Shown: positions 1 through 14,400, counted from the stretch's first letter. The stretch: 64,000 nt of DNA from Nematostella vectensis (GCF_932526225.1 NC_064040.1:15248494-15312493); one strand, 5' to 3'. Translations and numbers: made by a program. Notes: generated by a model from the sequence alone, not told the origin.

Positions 1-290
1 GTACACACCACACAGTACATGCTACACAATACAGAACAAGTAACACTGTACACAACACACACAGTACATGCTACACACAATACAGAACAAGTAACACTGT
101 ACACAACACACACAGTACATGCTACACACAATACAGAACAAGTAACACTGTACACAACACACACAGTACATGCTACACACAATACAGAACAAGTAACACT
201 GTACACAACACACACAGTACATGCTACACACAATACAGAACAAGTAACACTGTACACAACACACACAGTACATGCTACACAACGCATACG
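1..290. repeat. 51-bp minisatellite, about 5 copies
   Basis: Near-identical 51-bp units begin with AATACAGAAC at 28, 79, 130 and so on. The array is cut by the left edge of the window. The unit is 17 codons long and stop-free in one frame on each strand, so it creates apparent ORFs of about 100 aa that are purely repeat-derived. Confidence 0.95.
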
Positions 291-390
291 ATACGCCAAC
301 GGCTCTGACAAAGCACACATCTCATAATTTACATGGCATACAAAATGAAAAGTACATTACGTACACGGTAGGCAAAGCAGTACATAACAA

Positions 391-812
391 AAACAATAAA
401 GCTCACAAAACGCGCTTGGCGCACACAACAAGACCATAATATAAAGCTAACAATGCGCGCTTGGCGCACATAACACGACCATGATATAAAGCTCACAAAA
501 CGCGCTTGGCGCGCACAACACGACCATGATATAAAGCTCACAAAACGCGCTTGGCGCACACAACACGACCATGATATAAAGCTCACAAAACGCGCTTGGC
601 GCGCACAACACGACCATGATATCAAGCTCACAAAACGCGCTTGGCGCACACAACACGACCATGATATAAAGCTCACAAAACGCGCTTGGCGCACACAACA
701 CGACCATGATATAAAGCTCAGATAACGCGCTTGGCGCACACAACACGACCATGATATAAAGCTAACAATGCGCGCTTGGCGCACACAACACCACCATGAT
801 ATAAAGCTAGCA
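391..812. repeat. 45-bp minisatellite, about 9 copies
   Basis: The unit is GCTCACAAAACGCGCTTGGC followed by a GCACACAACACGACCATGATATAAA-like half, with single-base variants between copies. The period of 45 is a multiple of three, which explains the apparent minus-strand ORFs of 101 and 164 aa; I do not regard them as genes. Confidence 0.95.
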
Positions 813-823
813 CAAAACGACAT

Positions 824-1674
824 TCAAAACGCATGCAAGTTTAATTGTCGCAAAGGCTTGTTGCATTTATTTAAACGGTCTGCGCAAAATTCACACAACG
901 CATACGATGGACAATACAAGTGAACAATAAGCGAGCTTCCGTCTTTTTGTATTATTTATTGAAGTTCAGCACTTTTATCCTTACAATAGTTGATTTTGTC
1001 TTACTACACACAAGATGAGGTAGAGTGCCGTGCGTCTCAGAAATAGGCCTGTTCCCAGGATTTGATTACGGAGAAGGAGGGGGGGGGGGGTAGTATTTGA
1101 AAATCATTCAGCAAAAAATACCAGCTATACCCCTAAGCCAGATAGGAACTGTTTGATTTAGTATTTGCTTCGCTTAGAAGGCAATAAATCAGTGGCAGAA
1201 ATGTGAATTCTTGGTCCTAACGCCGCTGTATCAACGATACTCGTGCAATTAAAAAATTACATCGAACGACTATGATTTTCAAATTACAATTTTTCTTTTC
1301 TTTAAATATCTATACCTCCCTACCCACTACCTCCTTCCTAATCTTCCCATTCACCCTATACGCCATGGTAAGAACAATTGCATCACTATCCAGGGCACTC
1401 CTTTTAATCCAACTCCACTCACTGTAACATTATCCCCATAATGACCCTCTCGCCCTCACCCCTGCCACCTACCTCTACCCGTATCACAACCATTATCCCC
1501 CTTTTATGTCCCCCTTCTCCCCAGGTGCCATGGTACGAATACCCGCTTTTAACCAAAAACTTGGCTAACTGTATGTGCGATAGAAAAAGTTTCTAGATGG
1601 ATCTATTGGTTATTACCAGAGCTAAGGATGCCGATTTGAAGTAACCGAACTGAACCGTGGTCAGTGAATTACTA
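824..1674. other. Intergenic spacer between two arrays
   Basis: This is AT-rich unique sequence with a poly(G) run near 1076-1090. I see no exon, RNA gene or transposon ends here. Confidence 0.5.
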
Positions 1675-4600
1675 CTGTTGGCCCCAATAGCCACCAATAC
1701 CATCATCATAAATACCACTAACACACGACTACACCACCATTGACCCCAATAGCCACCAATACCATCATCATAAATACCACTAACACACGACTACACCACC
1801 ATTGGCCCCAATAGCCACCAATACCATCATCATAAATACCACTAACACACGACTACACCACCATTGACCCCAATAGCCACCAATACCATCATCATAAATA
1901 CCACTAACACACGACTACACCACCATTGACCCCAATAGCCACCAATACCATCATCATAAATACCACTAACACACGACTACACCACCATTGACCCCAATAG
2001 CCACCAATACCATCATCATAAATACCACTAACACACGACTACACCACCATTGACCCCACCCTGCACCAATACCATCATCATAAATACCACTAACACACGA
2101 CTACACCACTATTGACCCCAATAGCCACCAATACCATCATCATAAATACCACTAACACACGACTGCACCACCATTGACCCCAATAGCCACCAATACCATC
2201 ATCATAAATACCACTAACACACGACTACACCATCATTGACCCCAATAGCCACCAATACCATCATCATAAATACCACTAACACACGACTACACCACCATTG
2301 ACCCCAATAGCCATCAATACCATCATCATAAATACCACTAACACACGACTACACCACCATTGACCCCAATAGCCACCAATACCATCATCATAAATACCAC
2401 TAACACACGACTACACCACCATTGACCCCAATAGCCATCAATACCATCATCATAAATACCACTAACACACGAGTACACCACCATTGACCCCAATAGCCAC
2501 CAATACCATCATCATAAATACCACTAACACACGACTACACCACCATTGACCCCAATAGCCACCAATACCATCATCATAAATACCACTAACACACGACTAC
2601 ACCACCATTGACCCCAATAGCCACCAATACCATCATCATAGATACCACTAACACACGACTACACCACCATTGACCCCAATAGCCACCAATACCATCATCA
2701 TAAATACAACTAACACACGACTACACCACCATTGACCCCAATAGCCACCAATACCATCATCATAAATACCACTAACACACGACTACACCACCATTGACCC
2801 CAATAGCCACCAATACCATCATCATAAATACCACTAACACACGACTACACCACCATTGACCCCAATAGCCATCAATACCATCATCATAAATACCACTAAC
2901 ACACGACTACACCACCATTGACCCCAATAGCCACCAATACCATCATCATAAATACCACTAACACACGACTACACCACCATTGACCCCAATAGCCACCAAT
3001 ACCATCATCATAAATACCACTAACACACGACTACACCACCATTGACCCCAATAGCCACCAATACCATCATCATAAATACCACCAACACACGACTACACCA
3101 CCATTGCCCCAATAGCCACCAATACCATCATCATAAATACCACTAACACACGACTACACCACCATTGACCCCAATAGCCACCAATACCATCATCATAAAT
3201 ACCACTAACACACGACTACACCACCATTGACCCCAATAGCCACCAATACCATCATCATAAATACCACTAACACAGGACTACACCACCATTGACCCCAATA
3301 GCCACCAATACCATCATCATAAATACCACTAACACACGACTACACCACCATTGACCCCAAAAGCCACCAATACCATCATCATAAATACCACTAACACACG
3401 ACTACACCACCATTGACCCCAATAGCCACCAATACCATCATCATAAATACCACTAACACACGACTACACCACCATTGACCCCAATAGCCACCAATACCAT
3501 CATCATAAATACCACTAACACACGACTACACCACCATTGACCCCAAAAGCCACCAATACCATCATCATAAATACCACTAACACACGACTACACCACCATT
3601 GACCCCAATAGCCACCAATACCATCATCATAAATACCACTAACACACGACTACACCACCATTGACCCCAATAGCCACCAATACCATCATCATAAATACCA
3701 CTAACACACGACTACACCACCATTGACCCCAATAGCCACCAATACCATCATCATAAATACCACTAACACACGACTACACCACCATTGACCCCAATAGCCA
3801 CCAATACCATCATCATAAATACCACTAACACACGACTACACCACCATTGACCCCAATAGCCACCAATACCATCATCATAAATACCACTAACACACGACTA
3901 CACCACCATTGACCCCAATAGCCACCAATACCATCATCATAAATACCACTAACACACGACTACACCACCATTGACCCCAATAGCCACCAATACCATCATC
4001 ATAAATACCACTAACACACGACTACACCACCATTGACCCCAATAGCCACCAATACCATCATCATAAATACCACTAACACACGACTACACCACCATTGACC
4101 CCAATAGCCACCAATACCATCATCATAAATACCACTAACACACGACTACACCACCATTGACCCCAATAGCCACCAATACCATCATCATAAATACCACTAA
4201 CACACGACTACACCACCATTGGCCCCAGCCACCAATACCATCATCATAAATACCACTAACACACGACTACACCACCATTGACCCCAATAGCCACCAATAC
4301 CATCATCATAAATACCACTAACACACGACTACACCACCATTGACCCCAAAAGCCACCAATACCATCATCATAAATACCACTAACACACGACTACACCACC
4401 ATTGACCCCAATAGCCACCAATACCATCATCATAAATACCACTAACACACGACTACACCACCATTGACCCCAATAGCCACCAATACCATCATCATAGATA
4501 CCACTAACACACGACTACACCACCATTGACCCCAATAGCCACCAATACCATCATCATAAATACCACTAACACACGACTACACCACCATTGACCCCAATAG

Positions 4601-7600
4601 CCACCAATACCATCATCATAAATACCACTAACACACGACTACACCACCATTGACCCCAATAGCCACCAATACCATCATCATAAATACCACTAACACACGA
4701 CTACACCACCATTGACCCCAATAGCCACCAATACCATCATCATAAATACCACTAACACACGACTACACCACCATTGACCTTAATAGCCACCAATACCATC
4801 ATCATAAATACCACTAACACACGACTACACCACCATTGACCCCAAAAGCCACCAATACCATCATCATAAATACCACTAACACACGACTACACCACCATTG
4901 ACCACAAAAGCCACCAATACCATCATCATAAATACCACTAACACACGACTACACCACCATTGACCCCAAAAGCCACCAATACCATCATCATAAATACCAC
5001 TAACACACGACTACACCACCATTGACCCCAAAAGCCACCAATACCATCATCATAAATACCACTAACACACGACTACACCACCATTGACCCCAAAAGCCAC
5101 CAATACCATCATCATAAATACCACTAACACACGACTACACCACCATTGACCCCAATAGCCACCAATACCATCATCATAAATACCACTAACACACGACTAC
5201 ACCACCATTGACCCCAATAGCCACCAATACCATCATCATAAATACCACTAACACACGACTACACCACCATTGACCCCAATAGCCACCAATACCATCATCA
5301 TAAATACCACTAACACACGACTACACCACCATTGACCCCAATAGCCACCAATACCATCATCATAAATACAACTAACACACGACTACACCACCATTGACCC
5401 CAATAGCCACCAATACCATCATCATAAATACCACTAACACACGACTACACCACCATTGACCCCAATAGCCACCAATACCATCATCATAAATACCACTAAC
5501 ACACGACTACACCACCATTGACCCCAATAGCCACCAATACCATCATCATAAATACCACTAACACACGACTACACCACCATTGACCCCAATAGCCACCAAT
5601 ACCATCATCATAAATACCACTAACACACGACTACACCACCATTGACCCCAATAGCCACCAATACCATCATCATAAATACCACTAACACACGACTACACCA
5701 CCATTGACCCCAATAGCCACCAATACCATCATCATAAATACCACTAACACACGACTACACCACCATTGACCCCAATAGCCACCAATACCATCATCATAAA
5801 TACCACTAACACACGACTACACCACCATTGACCCCAATAGCCACCAATACCATCATCATAAATACCACTAACACACGACTACACCACCATTGACCCCAAT
5901 AGCCACCAATACCATCATCATAAATACCACCAACACACGACTACACCACCATTGCCCCAATAGCCACCAATACCATCATCATAAATACCACTAACACACG
6001 ACTACACCACCATTGACCCCAATAGCCACCAATACCATCATCATAAATACCACTAACACACGACTACACCACCATTGACCCCAATAGCCACCAATACCAT
6101 CATCATAAATACCACTAACACAGGACTACACCACCATTGACCCCAATAGCCACCAATACCATCATCATAAATACCACTAACACACGACTACACCACCATT
6201 GACCCCAAAAGCCACCAATACCATCATCATAAATACCACTAACACACGACTACACCACCATTGACCCCAATAGCCACCAATACCATCATCATAAATACCA
6301 CTAACACACGACTACACCACCATTGACCCCAATAGCCACCAATACCATCATCATAAATACCACTAACACACGACTACACCACCATTGACCCCAAAAGCCA
6401 CCAATACCATCATCATAAATACCACTAACACACGACTACACCACCATTGACCCCAATAGCCACCAATACCATCATCATAAATACCACTAACACACGACTA
6501 CACCACCATTGACCCCAATAGCCACCAATACCATCATCATAAATACCACTAACACACGACTACACCACCATTGACCCCAATAGCCACCAATACCATCATC
6601 ATAAATACCACTAACACACGACTACACCACCATTGACCCCAATAGCCACCAATACCATCATCATAAATACCACTAACACACGACTACACCACCATTGACC
6701 CCAATAGCCACCAATACCATCATCATAAATACCACTAACACACGACTACACCACCATTGACCCCAATAGCCACCAATACCATCATCATAAATACCACTAA
6801 CACACGACTACACCACCATTGACCCCAATAGCCACCAATACCATCATCATAAATACCACTAACACACGACTACACCACCATTGACCCCAATAGCCACCAA
6901 TACCATCATCATAAATACCACTAACACACGACTACACCACCATTGACCCCAATAGCCACCAATACCATCATCATAAATACCACTAACACACGACTACACC
7001 ACCATTGACCCCAATAGCCACCAATACCATCATCATAAATACCACTAACACACGACTACACCACCATTGGCCCCAGCCACCAATACCATCATCATAAATA
7101 CCACTAACACACGACTACACCACCATTGACCCCAATAGCCACCAATACCATCATCATAAATACCACTAACACACGACTACACCACCATTGACCCCAAAAG
7201 CCACCAATACCATCATCATAAATACCACTAACACACGACTACACCACCATTGACCACAAAAGCCACCAATACCATCATCATAAATACCACTAACACACGA
7301 CTACACCACCATTGACCCCAAAAGCCACCAATACCATCATCATAAATACCACTAACACACGACTACACCACCATTGACCCCAAAAGCCACCAATACCATC
7401 ATCATAAATACCACTAACACACGACTACACCACCATTGACCCCAAAAGCCACCAATACCATCATCATAAATACCACTAACACACGACTACACCACCATTG
7501 ACCCCAATAGCCACCAATACCATCATCATAAATACCACTAACACACGACTACACCACCATTGACCCCAATAGCCACCAATACCATCATCATAAATACCAC

Positions 7601-8395
7601 TAACACACGACTACACCACCATTGACCCCAATAGCCACCAATACCATCATCATAAATACCACTAACACACGACTACACCACCATTGACCCCAATAGCCAC
7701 CAATACCATCATCATAAATACAACTAACACACGACTACACCACCATTGACCCCAATAGCCACCAATACCATCATCATAAATACCACTAACACACGACTAC
7801 ACCACCATTGACCCCAATAGCCACCAATACCATCATCATAAATACCACTAACACACGACTACACCACCATTGACCCCAATAGCCACCAATACCATCATCA
7901 TAAATACCACTAACACACGACTACACCACCATTGACCCCAATAGCCACCAATACCATCATCATAAATACCACTAACACACGACTACACCACCATTGACCC
8001 CAATAGCCACCAATACCATCATCATAAATACCACTAACACACGACTACACCACCATTGACCCCAATAGCCACCAATACCATCATCATAAATACCACTAAC
8101 ACACGACTACACCACCATTGACCCCAATAGCCACCAATACCATCATCATAAATACCACTAACACACGACTACACCACCATTGACCCCAATAGCCACCAAT
8201 ACCATCATCATAAATACCACTAACACACGACTACACCACCATTGACCCCAATAGCCACCAATACCATCATCATAAATACCACTAACACACGACTACACCA
8301 CCATTGACCCCAATAGCCACCAATACCATCATCATAAATACCACTAACACACGACTACACCACCATTGACCCCAATAGCCACCAATACCATCATC
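1675..8395. repeat. 62-bp satellite-like array, about 108 copies
   Basis: The unit (starting CCCCAATAGCCACCAATACC) repeats every 62 bp, for example at 1682 and 1744, over about 6.7 kb. Copies differ by rare substitutions (AATAGCC versus AAAAGCC) and small deletions. Rare variants recur at a fixed distance: a unit with ATTGCCCC at 3101 and 5949, one with CACAGGAC at 3271 and 6119, and one with GGCCCCAGCC at 4221 and 7069. Each pair is 2,848 bp apart, so a block of 46 units has been duplicated inside the array. Further right the offset becomes 2,352 bp (4901/7253 and 5361/7713), an eight-unit length difference. Confidence 0.97.
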
Positions 8396-8825
8396 ATCAC
8401 CACACTATCGTCATCATAACTACCATTTAACTATCATACCATATATGCACCACTAGATCTACCATAACAAACATTTACCACTATCATAATCACCATTATC
8501 ATCATTATCACCACCACTACCATCACACAACTTTCATTGTACCACCACTTGAATATAAGCAACACAAGAAGCACAACCACTACCACTACAAAAGCAACAC
8601 AAACACCATCAACAACCATCATTACCACCATTATCACCATTTATCACCACCGCCAACATATCACCACCCACCATCATCTCCACACTCTCCATGACCGCCA
8701 TCACTGCAATCAATACAACGACCACCAGCGGTCCATCATTACTATCTTTTTACCAAACATCACTGTACTATGGCAACAAAAGCAACACAAACATCACCAT
8801 CTACCATCAGTACCACTGTATCCCC
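8396..8825. repeat. CAT/CAC-rich simple-sequence tract
   Basis: Degenerate runs of CAC, CAT and ACC triplets follow the 62-bp array. The apparent ORFs on both strands here are low complexity (His/Thr or Val/Met repeats) and are not genes. Confidence 0.8.
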
Positions 8826-8970
8826 ACCGGTACAGTCACGGTATCACCCCCGTTACAGTCACGATATCACCACCGTTACAGTCACGATATCACCACCACT
8901 ATACAGTCACGATATCACCACCGTTACAGTCACGATATCACCACCGTTACAGTCACGATATCACCACCAC
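8826..8970. repeat. 23-bp minisatellite, about 6 copies
   Basis: The unit CAGTCACGATATCACCACCG plus TTA repeats at 8833, 8856, 8879 and onward with a 23-bp period. Confidence 0.9.
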
Positions 8971-9059
8971 CATCATCATCGCCACCCTTACAAAAGCAAC
9001 AATACTTTCATAGCCGTAGCAGGCCTCGAATTATTGGAGGGGCATTACGAAAACACAGG

Positions 9060-9165
9060 GGCAAGAAACAGAAACATCACGGGGCACAGCCACGCCCCTA
9101 CTGGTCAGTTTCTTATAATTTTTGAAAATATTGGGGGGGGGGGGGTCACGTGCCTCCAGTGCCCT
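9060..9165. mobile_element. Dispersed short repeat (GGGGCACAGCCACGCCCCTA family)
   Basis: The segment GGGGCACAGCCACGCCCCTACTGGTCA followed by a poly(G) run recurs as GGGGCACAGCCACACCCCTACTGGTCA near 34686 and inverted near 19143-19170. Three copies in both orientations in one window indicate a dispersed short element. Its exact ends are not clear. Confidence 0.6.
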
Positions 9166-9246
9166 ACCCCCTGCTATGGCCATGTCTTTCACCGCCATCG
9201 CCACTATCAATACAGCAACCACCAGCGGTTTATCACTACTATCATT

Positions 9247-9872
9247 TCACCAAAAGTCACTGTACTGCGTCCTTTTATGCATTGATACTCGCCATTTCTG
9301 TGTCTTTGCGCGATACCTGTTTCGTGATACTCGCTCGCCTTGCTCTGTCGCTATTGATTTCGAGTTCTTTGGGCAAAGATTTGGTTCGTCTCTAGAGCTT
9401 ATCACTGATATCGTATTCCACATTAAAACGTTATCTTCCTTACATTTTTGTCCTGTACTTGGAGTTGAACTTCTTGCAATTTGGGTCGTAAGCAGATCAG
9501 GAATATTTAGGTCACTCAGATTTATTACTGAAACCTGTTCTTTTTCAGCTTTGGTTTCTTCAATTGCACGAACATTTGGAGAAAACCAGGAGGACTTGGG
9601 CAGCAAGGTTGAAAAAAAGTGCATTTTCCGGGGAGATTTAGTGAGAAATACCTTCTTCTTTGCACCAGTGCCTGTTCTAGGCGTTTGCTTGTTCGGTTAC
9701 TTTTTGGAATGTCATCTTCGTCGTATTTTAACATCATTTTACTGAAACGCTGGCGAAGTTTTGATTCTTCAAGTAATATAGAAAGCATTTCTTTTTTGGT
9801 TTGAAGATACGAGTTGCTTGTTATTTGGCCCTTTGCGATCTGGTGTCGTTCCTCTGGGGTCAGTCTCCACAT
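9247..9872 (-). pseudogene. Unidentified coding stretch with one frameshift
   Basis: On the minus strand an ORF begins MWRLTPEERHQ at 9872 and reads a polar, Lys/Glu-rich protein through EESKLRQRF and SKRLEQALVQRRR to about 9620. The good coding character then moves to the next frame (LPKSSWFSPNVRAIEETK) and continues to a TGA at 9247. The switch falls at a run of T residues near 9614-9620, so a 1-nt indel (real or an assembly error) is the simplest explanation. Just upstream of the start is a long T tract ending in CGCAATAG on the minus strand, a plausible 3' splice site, so this may be a coding exon of a real gene. Joined, it would be about 200 aa. I do not recognise the family with confidence; EESKL weakly recalls the UPF0193 (EVG1) family. 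Confidence 0.4.
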
Positions 9873-9884
9873 GACTGTGGCACT

Positions 9885-11137
9885 ATTGCGAAAAAAAAAA
9901 AAAACAGCCTGTCTTTAGTTGCCTTCCATGGTTTGATGTCAGCAAAATATTAGATACCTTAACTCGCTGCTTATCCAACTGTAAAGCTGTATTCTCAAAG
10001 CACCATGTTGTCAACAACAGTGAAGTTCTCAATTACATTAGGAACATAAGATGCTATATGCGCAGGACAGAAGAGCCTCTCTGGATTATCTACAATAATA
10101 ACTATTGTTCTACAATACTTAGCACCTAATGAGTTGTGCTTTTCATCAATAGCTTTCCAAAGACAAATATAATAGCCACATTAGCCTTCTGTGTACTAAT
10201 GGAATATGGATATAACTATGTGGTTTCTAATTATTTGGCATGTGAGTAATTTATGAGAGACAATGCCATAATATAAAGGAGTATTTAATTCAGCTACTGT
10301 TTTACGACCTTTGGCAAAAATGATTGTAGTTCAAATAAGCATTTGTGTCTTCCCTTAGTGTTCACCAAAAAATCTTACTATCACCCCCTCCCCTCGGACC
10401 CAATGCCCCCCTAGATGCAAGGCGCTTGTCTCGGGCTCAAGTAATAGGTCGGGCCTAAGTGCGCACGAAACGCTCGGTCTTTTGTCGGCATTTGTTCGTC
10501 GCCCTATTATCGGGTTTTTGGAGGTGCGAGAATCTCTGAAACCAATGGTAACCAGACTTTTATTCGCCCTTTTTAATGCCGAAACATTTCTTTTTCAATT
10601 TAGCCGTATGAACATTATGCGGCTATCAAAGAGTAATAGCCAAGAAGAACAGAACTTCAGGTGCGCTTGGTGGGACCGAGTACGTAAAGTGAAAACCACT
10701 CTATAATGTGGAATAAAACTGGCGTGTTTTCAATATAATATCCTCGGTAAACAAGTCACGTAGTGCCTCTTTTAACAAGAAAATTCCCAAAATTATTTAA
10801 ACTTCGATCAACATTCGAGCAGAAAGTTTGTTGCAATAGAAATATAAAATTAGCGCAATCTCTCACTACTCACACCCAAACAAATCTTCCACAAAAGAGC
10901 TAGGTTTATATTTGTTTCCTTTTGCAAAAATCTCCCTACTAGTGCAAAGGTATGATATGGTAAAACCTCCAATTTCCTATAAGTGTAAAAACACGGTTTG
11001 TTTGATCATAAACAGAAGTACACTCTAGGACATCACACTCGAGCGCCTGCGCCTGGGGAGTGTCCGAAAAGACTGCTGGCTCCCCCCGCGTCTGGTGCAT
11101 GGGATATGTCTACACCCCATCCAGTCCCATTGTTGAC
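9885..11137. other. Intergenic region with no recognisable gene
   Basis: AT-rich sequence with only short chance ORFs; the longest (10482-10706, +) has no recognisable motif. The 3' flank of the minus-strand GSTZ1 gene lies at its right end. Confidence 0.4.
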
Positions 11138-11331
11138 TCTGTGGTAATAACCGTCTTCTTTCAGGTCCTCATCTCATCAGGACAGTCAGGCTGACGTGAC
11201 GGGTGTGCTTCCTTGAAGGCATCTACTTGAAATATCTGTGGTAATAACTGTCTTCTTTCAGGCCCTCATCTCATCAGGACAGTCAGGCTGACGTGACGGG
11301 TGTGCTTCCTTGAAGGCATCTACTTGCTCAA
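11138..11331 (-). repeat. 97-bp tandem duplication of the GSTZ1 3' coding end
   Basis: Two copies, starting at 11138 and 11235, share a 97-bp unit. On the minus strand each reads [20 protein letters not shown], then A or T, then a stop codon and the start of the 3' UTR. The right copy is in frame with the gene. The left copy lies downstream of the stop and is therefore now 3' UTR or flank. Confidence 0.92.
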
Positions 11332-11434
11332 GTGCCTCGTGAATACGGGCGATGGTTGGATACCGAGACATGTCCACTTTGAAGCGGTTAGCGTTGTAGA
11401 CTTGAGGGACGAGGCAAAGATCGGCCATCGTAAT
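11258..11434 (-). CDS. GSTZ1: GSTZ1 exon 8 (terminal)
   Basis: This exon has 59 codons including the stop, from [19 protein letters not shown] to CPDEMRA. The acceptor is ...TTTTTGCCCTAG. The stop codon is at 11258-11260. Confidence 0.92.
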   Translation of the reverse strand: MTMADLCLVPQVYNANRFKVDMSRYPTIARIHEALEQVDAFKEAHPSRQPDCPDEMRA

Positions 11435-14400
11435 CTAGGGCAAAAAGAGATTTTACTTAGCTCTCTGGGTTTGATAATATGCCACGACATCACAGATAAT
11501 ATAACGCAACAAGGAAAGAACGGATAAAATACATATCAGGTTAAAGGAACGCCAAACTGAAGAGGGACTTTAGCGTTATTTCACGTCGAAAACACGCCGA
11601 AATATCCAGAAAACCCAAATAAACCAGCCTTTTTGCTTTTTGTTAATACGACACGTGCTATGGTAATCTCACGTATGAAAACGGATTGAATAAAATCAAT
11701 TTAGGTTTCGGTTCAGACAGCATACGTTATCCTCTGGGTACCAGAGGCTCGAGCTTCACTCATCTACTGACACGCCGTCGCTGCTTCGCGGCTCTTTGGG
11801 GGTGAAGCTTGGTCCAGCCTCTGGTTGACAGGGTACATAGGTTTAGTCAAACCGTGAAATTATATACAAGATTATGATGTTGTTTTAATTATGATGGTGA
11901 TGATGGCAAGAATGGCAAAGAAAACGAAGCGCTTGAGCCATTTCAATATGTTTACTCACGTCATCTCCAACGCAGTATTTACCAGCCGTCTGAACTAACA
12001 TTTTTTCCAAACCTGAAAAAAAAAAAATATATAAATCCACCACTCTTTGAAAACAATATCAAAAGATTATTTAAAATGGATGTAGGCATCCCCTAGATTT
12101 TTTTGTCCATTATGTGAAAGCTGGAAAGCCATAGCTCAAATAGTTCCAGAAATCCAGGGTGGGTGGGTGGGGGGACTTGCCAACAGCGGCGATGGAGACT
12201 AACATACAAACAACAGCTCATAAACATTTCTTTCGGATGATATTACCCCTACTTTTAATGACATTGTTTTGATTGTCATTGTCACCAGTCTACTTTCGGT
12301 CGAATACATAGCAATCTCCAATGATTTTTAAAAAATGCAAAAATATTTCAAGATTGTGAAAGCAGTGTGTTTATTGGAAGTTTCTTTGAGGATGCGATTG
12401 ATAATTTAGAGTGGATGGCCCGTTAGATAGCGCGGATTCTAATAGATTCTTTTGTCTCTTAAAAGTTGAGGTTTTCATCAGCCCTCAAGAAGTAAACTGG
12501 TGACAATGCGGCTTTAATTCAAATTCCATAACTTTCAAGGCCTGGAAAGGGCATCTAAAGTCCATGCCTTTAAAGCCGCATTGTCACCAGTTTACTTCCG
12601 GTCGATTACGTAACAATATCCGATGAATTTTAACGGAGAACGCGAAAAATATTTCAAAATATTGAAAGCAGTGTGTTTATTGGAAGTTTCTTTGAGGATG
12701 TGATGGATAATTTAGAGCGGATGGCCTGTTTAATATCTCGGATTTTAATAGATTCTTTTGTCTTTAAACGGTTGAGGTTTCCGTCGGACCTCCGGAAGTA
12801 AACTGGTGACAATGCGGCTTTAAGGACCAGGATTTTAAGGACCCATTTGAACCTTGCTTCCCTCTCTTCCCACACATAGAAGACATACATTGGAATCCCC
12901 TGTCAATCCAGTAATGCCCCCATTCCACCTTCTTGTCTGGACCAACATACTGGAGCACTTTCAGGTTCTGAATGGGTTGAATTCCAGATGCAATAGTCAT
13001 GCTGATTTGTCGCACCTAGGATTCCCAGAAGCAAGAAATTATTTATAATATGTATCACATATTTATTTATGTGTATGAACTTCTCAAGATATGAAAATTT
13101 TTTACCCTCATTTTTTACCCTCATCATGCCTTGGAACTTTGAAATGTTCATAAGGGTCAGGGGCGTAACCAGTAGGTGGCCCAGGGGGCCGGGCCCTCCC
13201 TTCAAGCAGCCAAAAATACAGTAAATGTATGAGACATCATGTAAAATACAAAAGAAAATGCCTTGAAAGGGCTTTTTGGGTCCCATTCTGTTAAAAATCC
13301 TGGCTACGCCACTGAGGGTCTTGGAACTTTGGCTTTTTATCCCTAAAATTCCTTTTTATTTTCAGCCAACAAAATATTGTATGACTTCATGCCCTTTACT
13401 CTTTCTGTTATGATCACAGAAAAAAATGGGGTTTTCGCCTTCAAAAAGCGTTTAACTCATAAGAGCTAATCCCTTATCCTCCAGTGAATTTATTTGCTGT
13501 ATTCAATGATATATAAACACCACCCTCATGACATGTCATTTAAAGAAGGCAGATCACACAGCCATTTTATGCTTCCGCTCAATGGTGAGTCACACAAAAC
13601 ATCCATTTCCATTGGTTAATTTAAGCAAGAAACCAAGATGTTTTCAATCAAATATCCTCAATAACATATCAGCCTTCATTCGTACATTGTTATTTTGAAG
13701 TTTTCTTGCGAATAAACCTTTTTCTGTTTTTTCAATGATAAACAATAACATTTTTTAATGATAAACAATAACTTTTCCTGTTTTTTTTTTCAATGATAAA
13801 CGATGACAAAGGAGTGGGTGATTGACATTCTTTAAAGTGTTTTTTGGGTAGGTCTTGCCTTGTTTTATGCACTAATATTTAAAGGTTCATTATGCAGTTA
13901 CTTTACTATTTTCAGTTTTCTTTACATACCAAAGCTCGTTTATGGGGGTCGCCTCGTGGCAAGAGAGGGGGGTCGGGTCTTGTCTCATCTAGATACTCCA
14001 TAATGCCAATCTAAATGAAAACAGTAATTGCAGGTAAAGCCCAATCAGTAAAATCACTAGGATGAGCAAAGATAACCTACTGTATTTCAAAAATTCCTTA
14101 GTATATTTTGAAAGGGTATGATAGAATAATGTATAGATGACTTACAGATTGTGTTAGTGTGTGTCCATCGATGATCAGGGTTGGTACCTCTCCAATGGGG
14201 TTCATCTTCTTGTAGTCATCAGAGTGCTTAAAAAATAATTTAAAAATATTCTCATGTATGAAAACAAAAGTACCATAAATATATGGTACCTCTCATTGAC
14301 CAAGTACACAGGCAATATGGGGCTTATGGAACAGATGATTTTCATATTCTGTTTTGTGGCCCAAGAACAATAACTTAGAGGATATAAAAGGGTACAAACA

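Noticed and set aside
1-823. Small protein genes on both strands in the left arrays
   Set aside because: The periods 51 and 45 are multiples of three, so repeat-encoded ORFs appear on both strands; there are no splice sites or homology.
1675-8395. Possible CRISPR array
   Set aside because: The 62-bp units are contiguous near-identical copies without variable spacers, no cas genes are present, and the genome is eukaryotic.
8434-9285. Several His/Thr-rich or Val/Met-rich ORFs
   Set aside because: Low-complexity CAT/CAC and 23-bp repeats; different frames give equally long ORFs.
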